NCBI GenBank assembly: GCA_015680685.1
Contig: MNCI01017913.1
Coordinates: forward strand, 1,078,490-1,142,489
Origin: Gnetum montanum
Taxonomy: Eukaryota > Streptophyta > Gnetopsida > Gnetales > Gnetaceae
Direction: 5' to 3'
DNA: 64,000 bases
Below, one piece after another: positions 1-10,654 of the stretch. The notes beneath the pieces were generated by a model. That model did not search any database and was not told the DNA's origin. It worked only from the letters and a program-made list of their open reading frames with translations. How positions within the stretch are numbered: position 1 is the stretch's first letter; every line of letters begins with the position of its first letter. Made by a program: the position numbers and the translations under genes.

Positions 1-39
1 TTCCTTGTTAGAGTTGCAACACACCTAGAGCATCACTAA

Positions 40-895
40 AAAACTCAATGATAACATAAAGACATTAGCATGGTCTTATGAAGACATGCTAGGCCTAGAT
101 CCCTACATAGTGCAGCACAACATAATCCTCAATCCTTGCATAAAACTAGTCAAGTAGAAAGTTCGCAAGGTTAGGCCTAAGGTGGCATTGGCATTTTGTG
201 ATGAAATCACGAAGATTTACAAAGCTAGTTTCATTCGGGGCATTGACTATGCAGACTGGGTCTCCAACATCATGGTTGTACCCATGAAAAATAAAAGCAT
301 ACACATTTGCATAGACTTCTAGGACCTAAACAAGGTGACCATTAAAGATGACTTCCTATTGCCTAGCATTGATGAACTAGTCAATACTACGGCTAGTCAT
401 GCCTTATTGTCCTTTATGGATAAGTTCTTTGGTTACAACCAGATTCTATCAACCTAGAGCACCAGCTCAGTACTATCTTTATGACCCCTTGGAGTAAATT
501 TTGCTATCTAATGATACTTTTTAGACTAAAGAACGTAGGAGTAACCTATCAACATGCTATGATGTACATCTTCAGTGATTATTTGCTAAATTTTCTTAAT
601 GACTATGTTGATGACATAGTAGTTAAGTCCAAAATGGCACACAACGATGTGGATGACTTAGACTGTGTACTCAAATGCTACCTTAGACATGACCTTAGGT
701 TGAATCTTAAAAAGTATGTCTTCAGTGTCAAAATAGGTTGCATGCTAGGTTTTGTAGTATTAGAAGCAGGCATATGCGTAGACCCCAATAAGGTTAAAGC
801 CATCATCAACTTAGCACTACCAACTAACCTTAAGGAGCTACATGGGTTACAAGGTAGACTACAATTCATTCATAGGTTTATTACATGATTGACTA
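40..895 (+). pseudogene. Reverse transcriptase of element A (decayed)
   Basis: The linker and N-terminal RT are read at about 40-430, ending in a SFMDKFFGYNQ block. The rest is an open stretch at 481-888 with the catalytic box YVDDIVVKSK near 604-633, followed by the thumb-side FIHRFI block. The active-site aspartates are intact in this copy. Frame is lost around 430-480, and a TAG at 320-322 replaces the CAG seen at the matching place in element M. The product would have copied retroelement RNA inside virus-like particles; this copy cannot. Confidence 0.85.
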
Positions 896-949
896 ACAAG
901 TTGCAACCAATGCAACATCTACTCAAGAAAGGGAGTCCACTTTGAGTGG

Positions 950-1960
950 ATGGATCAATGCTAAGAGGCATTTGACAACCTTAAATGGGAGCTAGCTCAA
1001 CTTCCAATAGTCTACTCTCTGCAAGGAGATAAACCATTTTACATCTACCTTGCAACCTCCAATGTGTCCATCGCCTCTCTCCTTTGCCAAAAGTGAGATG
1101 ATGGCTCAGAGGTTCCTGTATACTACGTAAGCCATACATTAGTGGCCCATGAAGCAAAATACAATGATGTGAAAAAGATCTGCCTCACCCTAGTCTTTGC
1201 ACTTAAGAAGTGGAGGCATTGTCTTTTCTATAGCCAGGTAAATATCATTTGCAAATTCAATGTACTCCGGGCAATCACTATAAAAATTTATGAAAGTAGT
1301 TGGATTGCACAGTAGAAAGCAATAACTGTGGAGTTTGACTTGCATTGCATAGTGCAAGCATCAACCAAAGGTCAAGTAATAGCTATACAACTCACGAATT
1401 TGCCAATAAATGATCAAGCAACAATAGATTTGAAATTTTTGGATGAGCATGTTAGCAGCATAAGCCAAGTGCCTACGAACTTTGAGGTAATTTTACACTT
1501 CCATGGCACTTTGACCTCTCAAGGGTTAGTGTTGCTACTATAATTACATTTCTCTCTAGGTAGGTCTGACCCTTTGCTTATCACTTTGCATTTCCTTGTA
1601 CTAACAATGTAGTGGAGTATGAAGGTCTTTTTAGAGGCATCTTAGCAGCTTACGACCGAAGAATTCAAAACCTAGTGATCTGAGGCAATTCATAGTTAGT
1701 CATTAACCAAGTTATAAAGGTTTACACTTGCAAAGCACAACACTTACAACCTTACTATGACTTGGCAAAGCACCTACTAAAACGATTTGCAACTGCAGAT
1801 ATCTAACACATTTCCCATAATGAAAACACCATTGCCAATGCATTAGCCACATTAGCCTTAAGCATTGCACCTAACATGTTTCATGCCTTGCCCACCTTAG
1901 TAAGAGATTTCATCGAGCCCATCATGCAAACAATTGACATTGCATCCATAGCCACAACAA
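950..1960 (+). pseudogene. Dual RNase H region of element A
   Basis: The first RNase H is readable at about 1000-1260, with a PVYYVSHTL block followed by an AKYNDVKK block, typical of the Ty3/gypsy RNase H. After a linker (open at 1328-1543) a second, archaeal-type RNase H follows at about 1610-1880: VEYEGL, then a decayed GDSQLVINQV block, then HISHNENTIANALATLA. Two RNase H domains in tandem separate Tat from other chromovirus-free gypsy lineages. Several stops break the frame, including one inside the DSQ block. Confidence 0.8.
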
Positions 1961-2079
1961 GCACGACTCATGCACAAAAGTGGTATGATGACATCAAGTC
2001 ATACCTTCAACAGGGTGAGATTTTGTAGCATTTAACCACTACCCAAAAGGATGCAGTGCAAAAATGATCATAGTAGTAC

Positions 2080-3193
2080 ATCCTCATAGGTGATAACACA
2101 CTATGTCACAGATCCTATGATGGCATATTGCTAACCTATGTTAGCAACAAGAAAATGCAAATGATCATTGGGAAAGTTCATGAGGGACTATGTGGAGGTC
2201 AAATAGTGCCTAGGGAAATGGCATCAAAAATTAGATGATTAGGCTACTATTGGCCTTACATGGAACATGATTGCATCTCCAAGGTTAAGATGTGCGACGT
2301 GTGTAAACGACACGACAATCTAATACATGTGCCACCCATTAAACTACATACCATGCAGATCACATGGCCACTCCAACATTGGGGGTTGGATATGATAGGA
2401 CCTATCATGCCTAAGTCTTTTGTAAGACATAGCTTCATCATAACCACAACTGAATACTTCACCACGTGGGTTGAAACTATTCCCCTTAGAAAAACGACAT
2501 TGCAGTAGGTTTGCAAATTCATCATTGACATGATAGTGACCTAGTTTGGTTTACCCATGATCCTAGTCATAGACAACGATCCATAGATTAGTAGTATAGA
2601 AACCAAAGACATAGATTGCATCATACTACTCATAGGAAAATGGCCAAGTGGAGGCTACAAACAAAGTTATCATCATTATTCTGAAGAAGATGGTTATTAG
2701 TAGCAAATGATGATGGCACAAGCAGCTAGTCTACACACTATGGGCCTACCACACAAGATGTAAAACAACAACATGTAAGATGTCATATAGTCTTATGTAT
2801 GGGTTTGAAGCAATTTTGCCTCTTGAATTGTAGGTTTGATTAATTTGTGTGATCTTCTTGTGCTTCATTAATAAGGCTTAGAATAATGAGTTGAGAATCA
2901 TTGACCTTGACTCTATAGAGGAGGAGCACATGCAGATGCTTGACTACATCGAATGGTATCAAGAAAAGCAATGGCAAAAGCACCATCACAATCAACATCA
3001 ATGCTCGATCAAGAAAGGGGACTCAGTCCTCAAGGCTATTCATGAACCTGTGGATAAATTCTTAGCCAACTGGAAAGGGCCTTTCTTGATCACCAAGGCC
3101 TATGACAATGGAGCATTTAAGCTTACTAGTCTAGATGACAATGAGTTTGCCAATCCAATTAACCATTTGTACTTGAAGCTGTACTACCCCTAG
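2080..3193 (+). pseudogene. Integrase of element A
   Basis: The HHCC zinc finger is at about 2170-2320 (VHEGLCGG, then CDVCKRHDN). The catalytic core follows from about 2380 with a WGLDMIGPIMP block and a second-aspartate region near 2560-2580 (VIDND). The C-terminal domain is open at 2891-3193 and includes KKGDSVLKAIHEP and WKGPFLITKAYDNGAFKL, ending in the LKLYYP block that closes this family's pol. The core is interrupted by several stops, so it is non-functional. Confidence 0.85.
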
Positions 3194-3231
3194 TGTGTAG
3201 CACCACATTAATGACAAAGTAAGGTAAGCAA

Positions 3232-3660
3232 GCATTTGCTATGATGTTAAACTAGTACAAATAGTTTGCTATGACTATAAACTAGCACAGATAGTCCGCT
3301 ATGACTATTAACTAGCACAAAACATCTTTAGGCTATGACATTAAACTGGCATCCATAGTAGACCCATCCACTATGACATTAAACTAGTATAGAAAGTCCA
3401 CTATGACTATAAACTAGCATAATAAGTCTTTGGGCCATGATGCTAACACTAGCATTGACAGCATAGTCCACTATGACTATAAATTGACATAGCTTGTCCT
3501 TTCTTCATGATGTTAAATTGGCACAACATCCACCATCTGCTACAACATTAAACTAGCACACAATAGTCTACTAGGACTATAAACTAGCACATTGTAGTTT
3601 TCCAAGATCTTAAATTGGGTTCATGATGTGCTAGGACCTTAAAGTAGAATTGGGTTCGTA
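3232..3660 (+). repeat. Degenerate short-repeat array after pol (element A)
   Basis: About 13 imperfect copies of a unit close to GCTATGACTATAAACTAGCA are spaced 28-45 bases apart. The variable part is the dinucleotide or trinucleotide before TAAACT and the spacer. The same unit occurs after protease, after pol, and even inside gag of the sibling elements, on whichever strand the element lies. Confidence 0.8.
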
Positions 3661-5321
3661 GTTTAGCATGCATAGCTCAACATGCATAATTTTGTGAACA
3701 AGAGAGCATGAATTCTTTCGATCCATCATCATCTGCCTTTGCCTCTTGGGTAGGGTGGGATGGGGCATTGTAGTTTTAGAATGAAGTTCACATTTTCAAG
3801 GAAAAGCTTCTAGAACATGTGCAACATTACTGTCCTTGGCATTTTACCAATCCTCCAAAGATGCCCTTTGATATTTTGCTAACCTTTCGGAGCTATCACC
3901 ATCATCACCAGTAGGACCATCCCCAAGCCACACCAATAGAATTATTGGCCTTAGGGATTTCATTATTGGTTGGAGCTCTCATCATCAACACCACTTGTTG
4001 AAGTCCCAGTAGTACTATGGGCTAGCCACAACACTACTATCCTCTAGCCCTCACCATTACCTAGGCTTGGAAGCACATCCAACACTATTTTGCTAGATTT
4101 CTAAGCTTCTGTCCTTGGTGTGAATGCTCAAGCACTTGCACTAGCATCGCCCTTGAACACCTTGTTGGCCTCTTTGGTGTGCTCGCTTCTGGTGTGGCTG
4201 CTGGAGCTTTTGTAGCTTTCTAGCTCTAGCACCTACATTGGCCTTCCTACTTTGGCACTGCAAGCTCTTGCAATTGGCCAAGCACTCACAACACTTATAA
4301 CACCCTTGCAACTAGTAGTTTACTCTTATCTCACATGTTGTGTGGTTATTTTCTTGTCTTCGTTACATTTTGTTTGCAAGATGAAGCCTTGAAAGCGGTC
4401 ATTTAGGGATGCATTTCATCATAGTGGCAAGTCACCACATTGCTCCAATGTGCTTGGATTGACTCACCAAGCCACTTGAGAGTGCACATCCCTATTACCC
4501 CACCATAACCTACTTGCATTTAACCCTTTACCTTACATTCCCCAGCCTTCACTACCAAATTCTTTGATGCACATGACATCCTTCTTTTAGTCAATCATAG
4601 AACCCATGATGATGTAATGAAACTCATCCCATGGGAAGTCTTTGTGGGCTAGTCAAAGTCCAAGTGGATGTAACGTAACTCATCCTGGGGAGGAAACACT
4701 AGTCCTACAGATGTGATGTGGTTGCCTTTAAGTAAAGCTCGTCAAGTGGCACATAGTCCACTCAATGATAAGCATATTGTAGCTAGCATTTCACAGAGAA
4801 AAAAGTAAAAAGCAAAATACAAGAGCATAAAACTTAAAAAAAGGGCAAAAGGGAGGGGGTTAAAACATGTCCCCATGCAAAATCTTGCAAAGCTACGACT
4901 TTGCAACCGATCCAACCCTAAATTTGCATTGGCCTTCTCATAAGCATTTCGATGAGAGGCCAACATGTCAGGTGTAATCCATTTAGTACTATGGGTGATT
5001 GATCTCTTACAAGCATTCCAACCAGATGCAGTCATGTTGGCGACAAGCCACCCTGGTGCCATGATTATGGTCAACTGTGCTAACCCCATGTCTTGCAGCA
5101 TGATACATTGTTTGCATCTCATCCATTCCTTGCTAGCCCAAGCCAATTCCATACATACATTACCTTTAGCATACCATTACCTTTATCACTCTTGAGCCTG
5201 GAAAAATGCTTTCTAGTTAGGTACTAACGAGTGATGTTGGTGTCGTATCTACTATGGTGTTTTGGGTTCTTTGTCAACATCTCTCTGGCCACTCCTACAA
5301 ATGTTAACATGGAGGGGCCAA
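3661..5321 (+). other. 3' untranslated region of element A
   Basis: No gene is seen here. Short open stretches on both strands (for example 4742-5152 minus and 4965-5195 plus) show no recognisable motif. They match the untranslated region before the LTR in elements E2, N and M. The end carries the conserved block with CTTTGTCAACATCTCT (around 5269) and a worn polypurine tract GGAGGGG just before the LTR. Confidence 0.6.
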
Positions 5322-6966
5322 TGAAACACCGCCAAATTCAAGCAATAGCACCTAAACAACAAATTTGTCTAAGTGTCAATACAAGGCAAATATTTTCTAA
5401 GTGTTTGGCCCATGTTTCCACTACTAGGGCTATGCCCCTGAGTGTAGAACATAGAACTAGACTTGCAAAATTTTCTAAGTGTTTACAGCAGTTGCAAAAT
5501 TTTTCTAAGTGTTGTGTTATGCTCCCATTCTCCCTGCTACGCTCTAGAGAATAGCTAGCATAGCATGCACTTTAATGACCAGTTTTTTCTAAGTGTCAAG
5601 CTAGAAGTTGCCAAGCTAACTCAACATGAAAGAGGCATTTAGCAGATTCTATAACTCTTGAAGTTACCCCTCCTACTATGCTCTAGAGCGTAGCCAATGT
5701 AGGCTAGATGAAGATTATAAGTTTTGCTAATTTTTCTAAGTGTCAATGCTACACTCTTACTCTTCTAGATATGCTCCATAGTGTAGCTAGCATTGGACTT
5801 CAATTTTGTTGAATTTGCCTAACTATTGGGTTATGCTCTAGAGCATAGCTAGTGTAGCAATGTAGGGTAACCTTCAAGAGCTTTTAGAGCTCAAAATTAG
5901 CCTCCATCTTAGCTTCAAAATGACTTAGGCAAGTAAGATTAGCAATTTTCATCCCCTATGTCCAAAAATTATACCTACGCTTGATCCCACTTGAAAGAGG
6001 GAAGAGTGTAGTCCTAGAGTGTAGCCTCCAAATTGCACTATTTTGCATTGTTTATAAGTACATTGTGGTCTCATTGGCTTTGGCACATGTAGTCTTGGTA
6101 GCATTGTCATGGTTTGGTGGTTTATTAGGGTCTATTAGAGCACACTAGAGTGTAGAACCATTTTGCTCTAGTGGGAGCATAACTTGGGTCAGTGTAGCCT
6201 CAACTACCCCCTTTGCCATGTGGCACCCGATTCGCACTTCACGTCAACCCTAATCCTATAAATACCCCTATGTTTCACATTTTAGGGGTTGGAATTTTGA
6301 AATAGTTGGCTGGAAATTTCATTCTAGTAGTTGGCACTTAGACACTAGCAGCCTTGCACTCGAACATACTTAATGCCTTGGCAAAACTTTGGAAACCACC
6401 TTTGCACACCATAGCATACCGTAGCCCACAACACACCACAATAGCCAACTTGGTAGGCTTAGTCTTCATAGAAGATATTAATTTCATAGTGTAGACACTC
6501 CAGAGATTGTGACTATGCTACCTGCTACACCTGTCTGTATACTATGTACCTCCTTACCTCTCTTTTTCAATTGCTACGCTTCCTCGTTTAGGGTCATGCA
6601 ATTCTTCCTCTTTCAAAATCGTTTGCATTTTTCAAACATTTTCTTTGGCATTTAGCATCACACTTTCATTTTTTTGCTATTTTACATGCATTTTCATGTT
6701 TGCACCATTGTTTTGATACCAGAAAACCCTACTATGCTCTGGCTTAGTTAGTCCTTGTACCACCAAAAACATTGTGCAAACCCCTAGCACCCGTTCATTG
6801 AAACACTTTCTAAGTCCAAGTTTGATCAAGAAGACCATCCCAGGTGCTTCACCTTCATTTTTCTCCTTTAGTGACAACCTTTCAAAGTAGGGTAGGGTTA
6901 GGGCTGCATCATGGCTATGGATTCCTCGGTGTGATTGTTCCGACTGCTGATATTTTTGGTCACTAC
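5322..6966 (+). mobile_element. 3' LTR of element A (about 1.65 kb)
   Basis: It begins TGAAACACC directly after the polypurine tract, as do the LTRs of E2, N and M. U3 contains several TTTTCTAAGTGT modules and palindromes such as TATGCTCTAGAGCATA at 5832-5847. The TATA box is at 6257-6264. The 3' end is placed near CACTACA at 6966 by alignment with the ends at 11363, 43161 and 49469 and is less certain than the start. Confidence 0.75.
6257..6264 (+). promoter_or_regulatory. TATA box of LTR (element A)
   Basis: TATAAATA sits in the block AATCCTATAAATACCCC. This is the same context (CCTATAAATAC) found in every Tat LTR of the window, so it is the likely U3/R core promoter. Confidence 0.7.
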
Positions 6967-7014
6967 ACAACTCATCTGCAACAAGAGTAGTTAGCAAAAT
7001 ACATCTTTTTGTTA

Positions 7015-7290
7015 ACAACATAGACAAGGAGCAAGGGTTAGAGGTTGAATTGTCTAATGACACACCTTCAATAGATAAAAAAACACATGAGGTCGATGCA
7101 TCCAAAGAGATGGTAGAAGCCATTGACCTCCCAGAGGATGCCTTGTCGAAAGAATTTCCCTTCAATGTAGTGAGCGAGGGTCAAGGAGATTATTGAATAG
7201 TGTAATCTAGGCCCTACATGCCCCTTAATCCACACTAGGTTAGAAAGCAACTGCATAGCTAAGGTGTCCCCTTAGTCCAAAAGTGTGCTA
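7015..7290 (+). pseudogene. Region C-terminal to protease (element E2)
   Basis: The segment parallels 46730-46860 of element N: a LPED-like block, a proline/cysteine stretch, and a RKQL-like block before the stop. It has no catalytic part and gag is absent upstream. Identification rests only on similarity to N, where the preceding protease is readable. Confidence 0.55.
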
Positions 7291-7544
7291 GGAACTTTCT
7301 TGCTATTCACTTCCCTACACCATACATCTTGCTTCCCACTTGCATTGCATTACTACTGTAGCATATTATTTGCATTTAGTTTAATCACTTAGCTTACAAT
7401 CCTGATTGCCTATGCATTCGGTAGCTTAGTTTACATTTCTACCATTGTTGCTTTAATGCATTTGCTTTTGTGCATAAAAAACATCAAAATGCATAAAATC
7501 CATAAAAGCTAAAATTACAAAAACAAGAGGTAGTAGTATACATG

Positions 7545-7810
7545 GCTTGCCATGGCCCAAAATGGCCTTAAAATAGTAATATACATAGCTTGCCATGATC
7601 TTAAACTGGTAGCACATGACCTAAAATGGCCTTAAACTATTATTGTAACCTAAAATGACCTTAAATTGTCATCGTGGCCCAAATGGCCTTAAACTATCAC
7701 CTTTAATTCCATTACAGTGGCCTGAAATGGCCTTAAACTAGTGTTGGCCCTCTTGTTATGGCCTTAAACTAGCATGGGGCTTGCAATGGCCTAGTCACAC
7801 TATCGTTGGA
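7545..7810 (+). repeat. Short-repeat array after protease (E2)
   Basis: Repeated blocks close to AATGGCCTTAAACTAGC, six to eight copies, lie in the same place as the arrays at 47040 in N and 55440-55620 in M. This is the GGCC variant of the array unit seen after pol. Confidence 0.75.
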
Positions 7811-8028
7811 TAGTCTTAACTTAGCACATTAACTCATCACATTATAAGCATAACAAGTGCATAGCAAATAATCATAAAAAGAAAAGTTTACACATTACAA
7901 ATTACATATAGGAATGTATTCATTAGATGTCATATGAATATCAATACATAACATGAATAGCATCATGTGGTAAAAATATAGCAAAAATAGGAAAAATGCC
8001 CAACAACAAGGGTACATCTGGTCAATGC
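7811..8028. other. Gene-free AT-rich stretch
   Basis: No reading frame or motif is visible. By position it is the spacer between the protease-side repeat array and the end of the antisense gene. Confidence 0.5.
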
Positions 8029-8087
8029 TCAACTAGTGGTGCTAGGTGGAGGTGGATGTTCTTCTTCCTCCACTATGTTGTTGGGGC
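8029..8087 (-). pseudogene. Last exon trace of the antisense gene (E2)
   Basis: On the minus strand a TGTAG acceptor-like site at 8088-8092 is followed by an exon of about 19 codons: proline/asparagine, four glutamates, a proline run, then TGA at 8029-8031. It matches in position, splice phase and acidic/proline character the last exons at 21270-21328 (B) and about 55170-55225 (M). Nothing else of the gene is recognised in E2. Confidence 0.5.
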
Positions 8088-8092
8088 CTACA

Positions 8093-8871
8093 ACATCACT
8101 AGGTACTTACCACCATAACCATAGTAAAAAAAACAATTAGTAAGCAAATATACACTAGACAAGCTAACCCAAAACATGTAAAAAAGTAAAAAAAAATATA
8201 TGAGAGGGTCCTACATCAAAGCATTAGTATACATATGTAGATGCAAATTTTGGCATTAAATTATTAAAGTAAGTTAGCAAATTAACATAATACAACATGG
8301 ATTAGCAAAAAATTCTTAATTTTGGCAATACACTAGGGCCCAGCAAGTATAGGAAATTAACCAATCCATTTGATGCCGCTAATACTCACTGGGGTACATC
8401 ACATTTTTATAGGCCTAGCGTTATATTTTGTAGCTTTAGCATCATGCATAGTTTATAGAATTTTGGTAAAATTTTTCTAACTTTGGGCTACCTCAGTGGA
8501 GAGCATAGTTGGGTGAGAGCCTAGTCGAGTGAGAATGTAGTCTCTCATACTTAGCTGAAAATTTAAATTTTTCACTACTCTGTGAGCACTCAAGCCAATT
8601 CCACTCCTTGAACATGGCTAGCCTTTCCTAGAATGACATGACTAACACATCCACAGTTTGCTAAGACCTAAAACTAGCACACATACAGGTTGCTGAGGCC
8701 TAAATCTAGCACAAACATGCTTACCTCCATAGTAACTTGCATGCATACTTAGGCAAACTTCACTACATTGTCTTTTTCATTCATGCACATTGAATTTGTG
8801 AAACAGGTGCTGCTTGATGTTTTGTTGGTTTGTTTTGCAAAAACATGACATAGCTATGCATGAGTAGATCC
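8093..8871. other. Gene-free remnant between antisense exon and integrase tail (E2)
   Basis: No coding motif is seen. Two copies of the short-repeat unit lie near 8657-8710. The segment GGTGCTGCTTGATGTT near 8808 matches 47146 of N, where it precedes a splice-acceptor-like site. Confidence 0.5.
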
Positions 8872-8987
8872 CCTCACCTTTGGTCATTAAGGCCTATGAC
8901 AATGGAGTATTTAAGCTTGCTAAGCAAGGAAAAAATGAGTTTTCCAATCTAGTGAACGATTCGCACTTGAAGCTATACTACACCTAG
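8872..8987 (+). pseudogene. Integrase C-terminal end (E2)
   Basis: It reads as LVIKAYDNGVFKL-like, then a LKLYYT-like end and TAG, the same terminal block as element A at 3085-3193. Everything upstream from RT to the integrase core is missing. Confidence 0.75.
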
Positions 8988-9014
8988 TGTGTAGCACCAC
9001 CCATCAATCAAATA

Positions 9015-9235
9015 AGGTATGCATTTGTTTGCTATGATGCTAAATTGGCATAGCACACATCTGCCACAACATTAAACTAGCATAGCTTGTCCTTGGGTCA
9101 TGACATTAAATTGGCACAGCAACATGTCCACTATGATGCTAAACTAGCACATTAGCACATCTGCTATGACATTAAATTAGCACATAGTAGTTAGCTAGGA
9201 CTACAAACTAGCACACCATAGTCTACCAAGACCTT
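9015..9235 (+). repeat. Short-repeat array after pol (E2)
   Basis: About seven copies of the GCTATGAC...TTAAACTAGCA unit follow the integrase stop as in A, N and M. Confidence 0.75.
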
Positions 9236-9758
9236 GGGAGAAAACACTTGTCATGCAGACATCATACTGTTTCATCAATGGCGAAGAAAAGCCCATCTAG
9301 TGATATGTAATTCACTTGATGGGGAGCATCTCACTTTGTAATAAGCATTTAAAAAAAGAAAAGAAAAAAAAAGGGAAAATAGCACACCCAAGCAACTGAG
9401 TAGCAAAGCAATTTAGCAACTAGCTCTACCTTTAATCTATACCTCGACTCTCTCATGAGCACTTTGATGAGAGGTCAATGTTTTCAAGGGCAAGCCACTC
9501 TCTTGCCTTGGTCACCATTACCCATGACATTCTTATGTCACAATATCCTTTCTTACATCTTACCTTTCCCTTTTAGCCCATCAAATTACCTACACCTATT
9601 ACTCCCAACACACTGCTATCCCCAGCACTCTTGAGCACGACGTAGTGACATCCAACCATGCATGGAAGAGCAGTGTTGGTGCTAAGCTTACTGTGGTGTT
9701 TTTTTGTTCTTTGTCAACATCTCTTAGGCCACTCCAAATTTCAATAAAGAGGGGCCAA
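9236..9758 (+). other. 3' UTR and polypurine tract of E2
   Basis: No gene. It ends with the conserved CTTTGTCAACATCTCT block and a polypurine tract AATAAAGAGGGG at 9743-9754, four bases before the LTR. Confidence 0.65.
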
Positions 9759-9839
9759 TGAAACACCACCAAATTTGGACTATGGCATCATGACTGCAAA
9801 TTTGTCTAAATGTCAGCATGAGGTCACTTTTTGCAAATT

Positions 9840-10250
9840 TTTCTAAGTGTTGGGACTATGCTCTCCATTGCCCTAGAGCGTAGTCAGCCTAGTGGATAGC
9901 GTAGTCAGCTCAAAAGTTGATGGTGTAAATTTTTCCTAAGTGCTAAGACTACGCTTTTCACTACCCTAGAGCATAGTCAACACAAAGGCCAGTTTTGCAA
10001 ATTTCTCTAAGTGTCAAGCTAGCTGTTGCAAAATTTCCTAAGTGCTGAGACTACACTCTCCACTACCCTAGAGCATAGTCAAGTGTAGTTAGCATGAATG
10101 TGTAGTTTTTTTTGTAGAATTTTCTCTAAGTGTTAAGAGTACACTCTCCACTACCCTAGAGCATAGTCAAGCATAGTCAGCATGAAGGCATAGTTTTTGA
10201 AGATTTTTTCTAAGTGTGGGACTATGCTCTTCCCCAGTCCAGAGTGTAGT
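9840..10250 (+). repeat. Five-unit hairpin module array in U3 (E2 LTR)
   Basis: Hairpins with arms like CTATGCTCT and AGAGCGTAG and a loop of about ten bases occur at 9856-9883, 9949-9976, 10051-10078, 10140-10166 and 10222-10249. Each is preceded by TTTCTAAGTG or a close variant. Spacing is 82-102 bases. Confidence 0.75.
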
Positions 10251-10646
10251 TAAGTGTAGTAAGCTAGAATGGCCTCAAAAGGCCTCCACAAAGTAGCACT
10301 AGCATTTAGCTTACCTCCAACTCATCTCCAGCAAGTGTAGTTAGCAAAATGCATCTATTTTGTATCTCTTTTATCCCCAAAATTGTAACTATGCTTGATC
10401 CCACATAAGATAGTGGAGAGCGTAGTCTCAAAAGTCACATTTTTTAAGGTACATTGCGATCCTCTTAATGCATATACATGCACTTAGAAGTGTAGTCATA
10501 GTCTCTCAACCTTGTAGAGTCTAGCAGAGTACAGTAGAGCACAACACCACTAACCTTAGTGGAGAGCATAGTTGGGTGACTGCATAGTCCCAACTGTTCC
10601 CTTTGCCATGTGGAAATCACTCCACATTTCACGCTAAACCTAGCCC

Positions 10647-10654
10647 TATAAATA
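10647..10654 (+). promoter_or_regulatory. TATA box of LTR (E2)
   Basis: TATAAATA in the family context TAGCCCTATAAATAC. Confidence 0.7.

Larger units (their letters stand above)
1..6966 (+). mobile_element. Tat-like Ty3/gypsy element A, 5'-truncated by the window edge
   Basis: The order of domains is RT, RNase H, a second RNase H, integrase, a long 3' UTR, a polypurine tract and an LTR. The dual RNase H is the hallmark of the Tat lineage (Ogre, Retand and relatives). All domains are read on the plus strand but are broken by stops and frameshifts, so the copy is dead. The 5' LTR, gag and protease would lie before base 1. Boundaries inside the element are set by homology to the minus-strand element M at 35.6-61.6 kb, which carries the same domains in the same order. 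Confidence 0.85.

Noticed and set aside
4742-5152. 136-codon minus-strand open frame
   Set aside because: It lies in the 3' UTR of element A. Sibling elements do not keep the frame and no motif is present.
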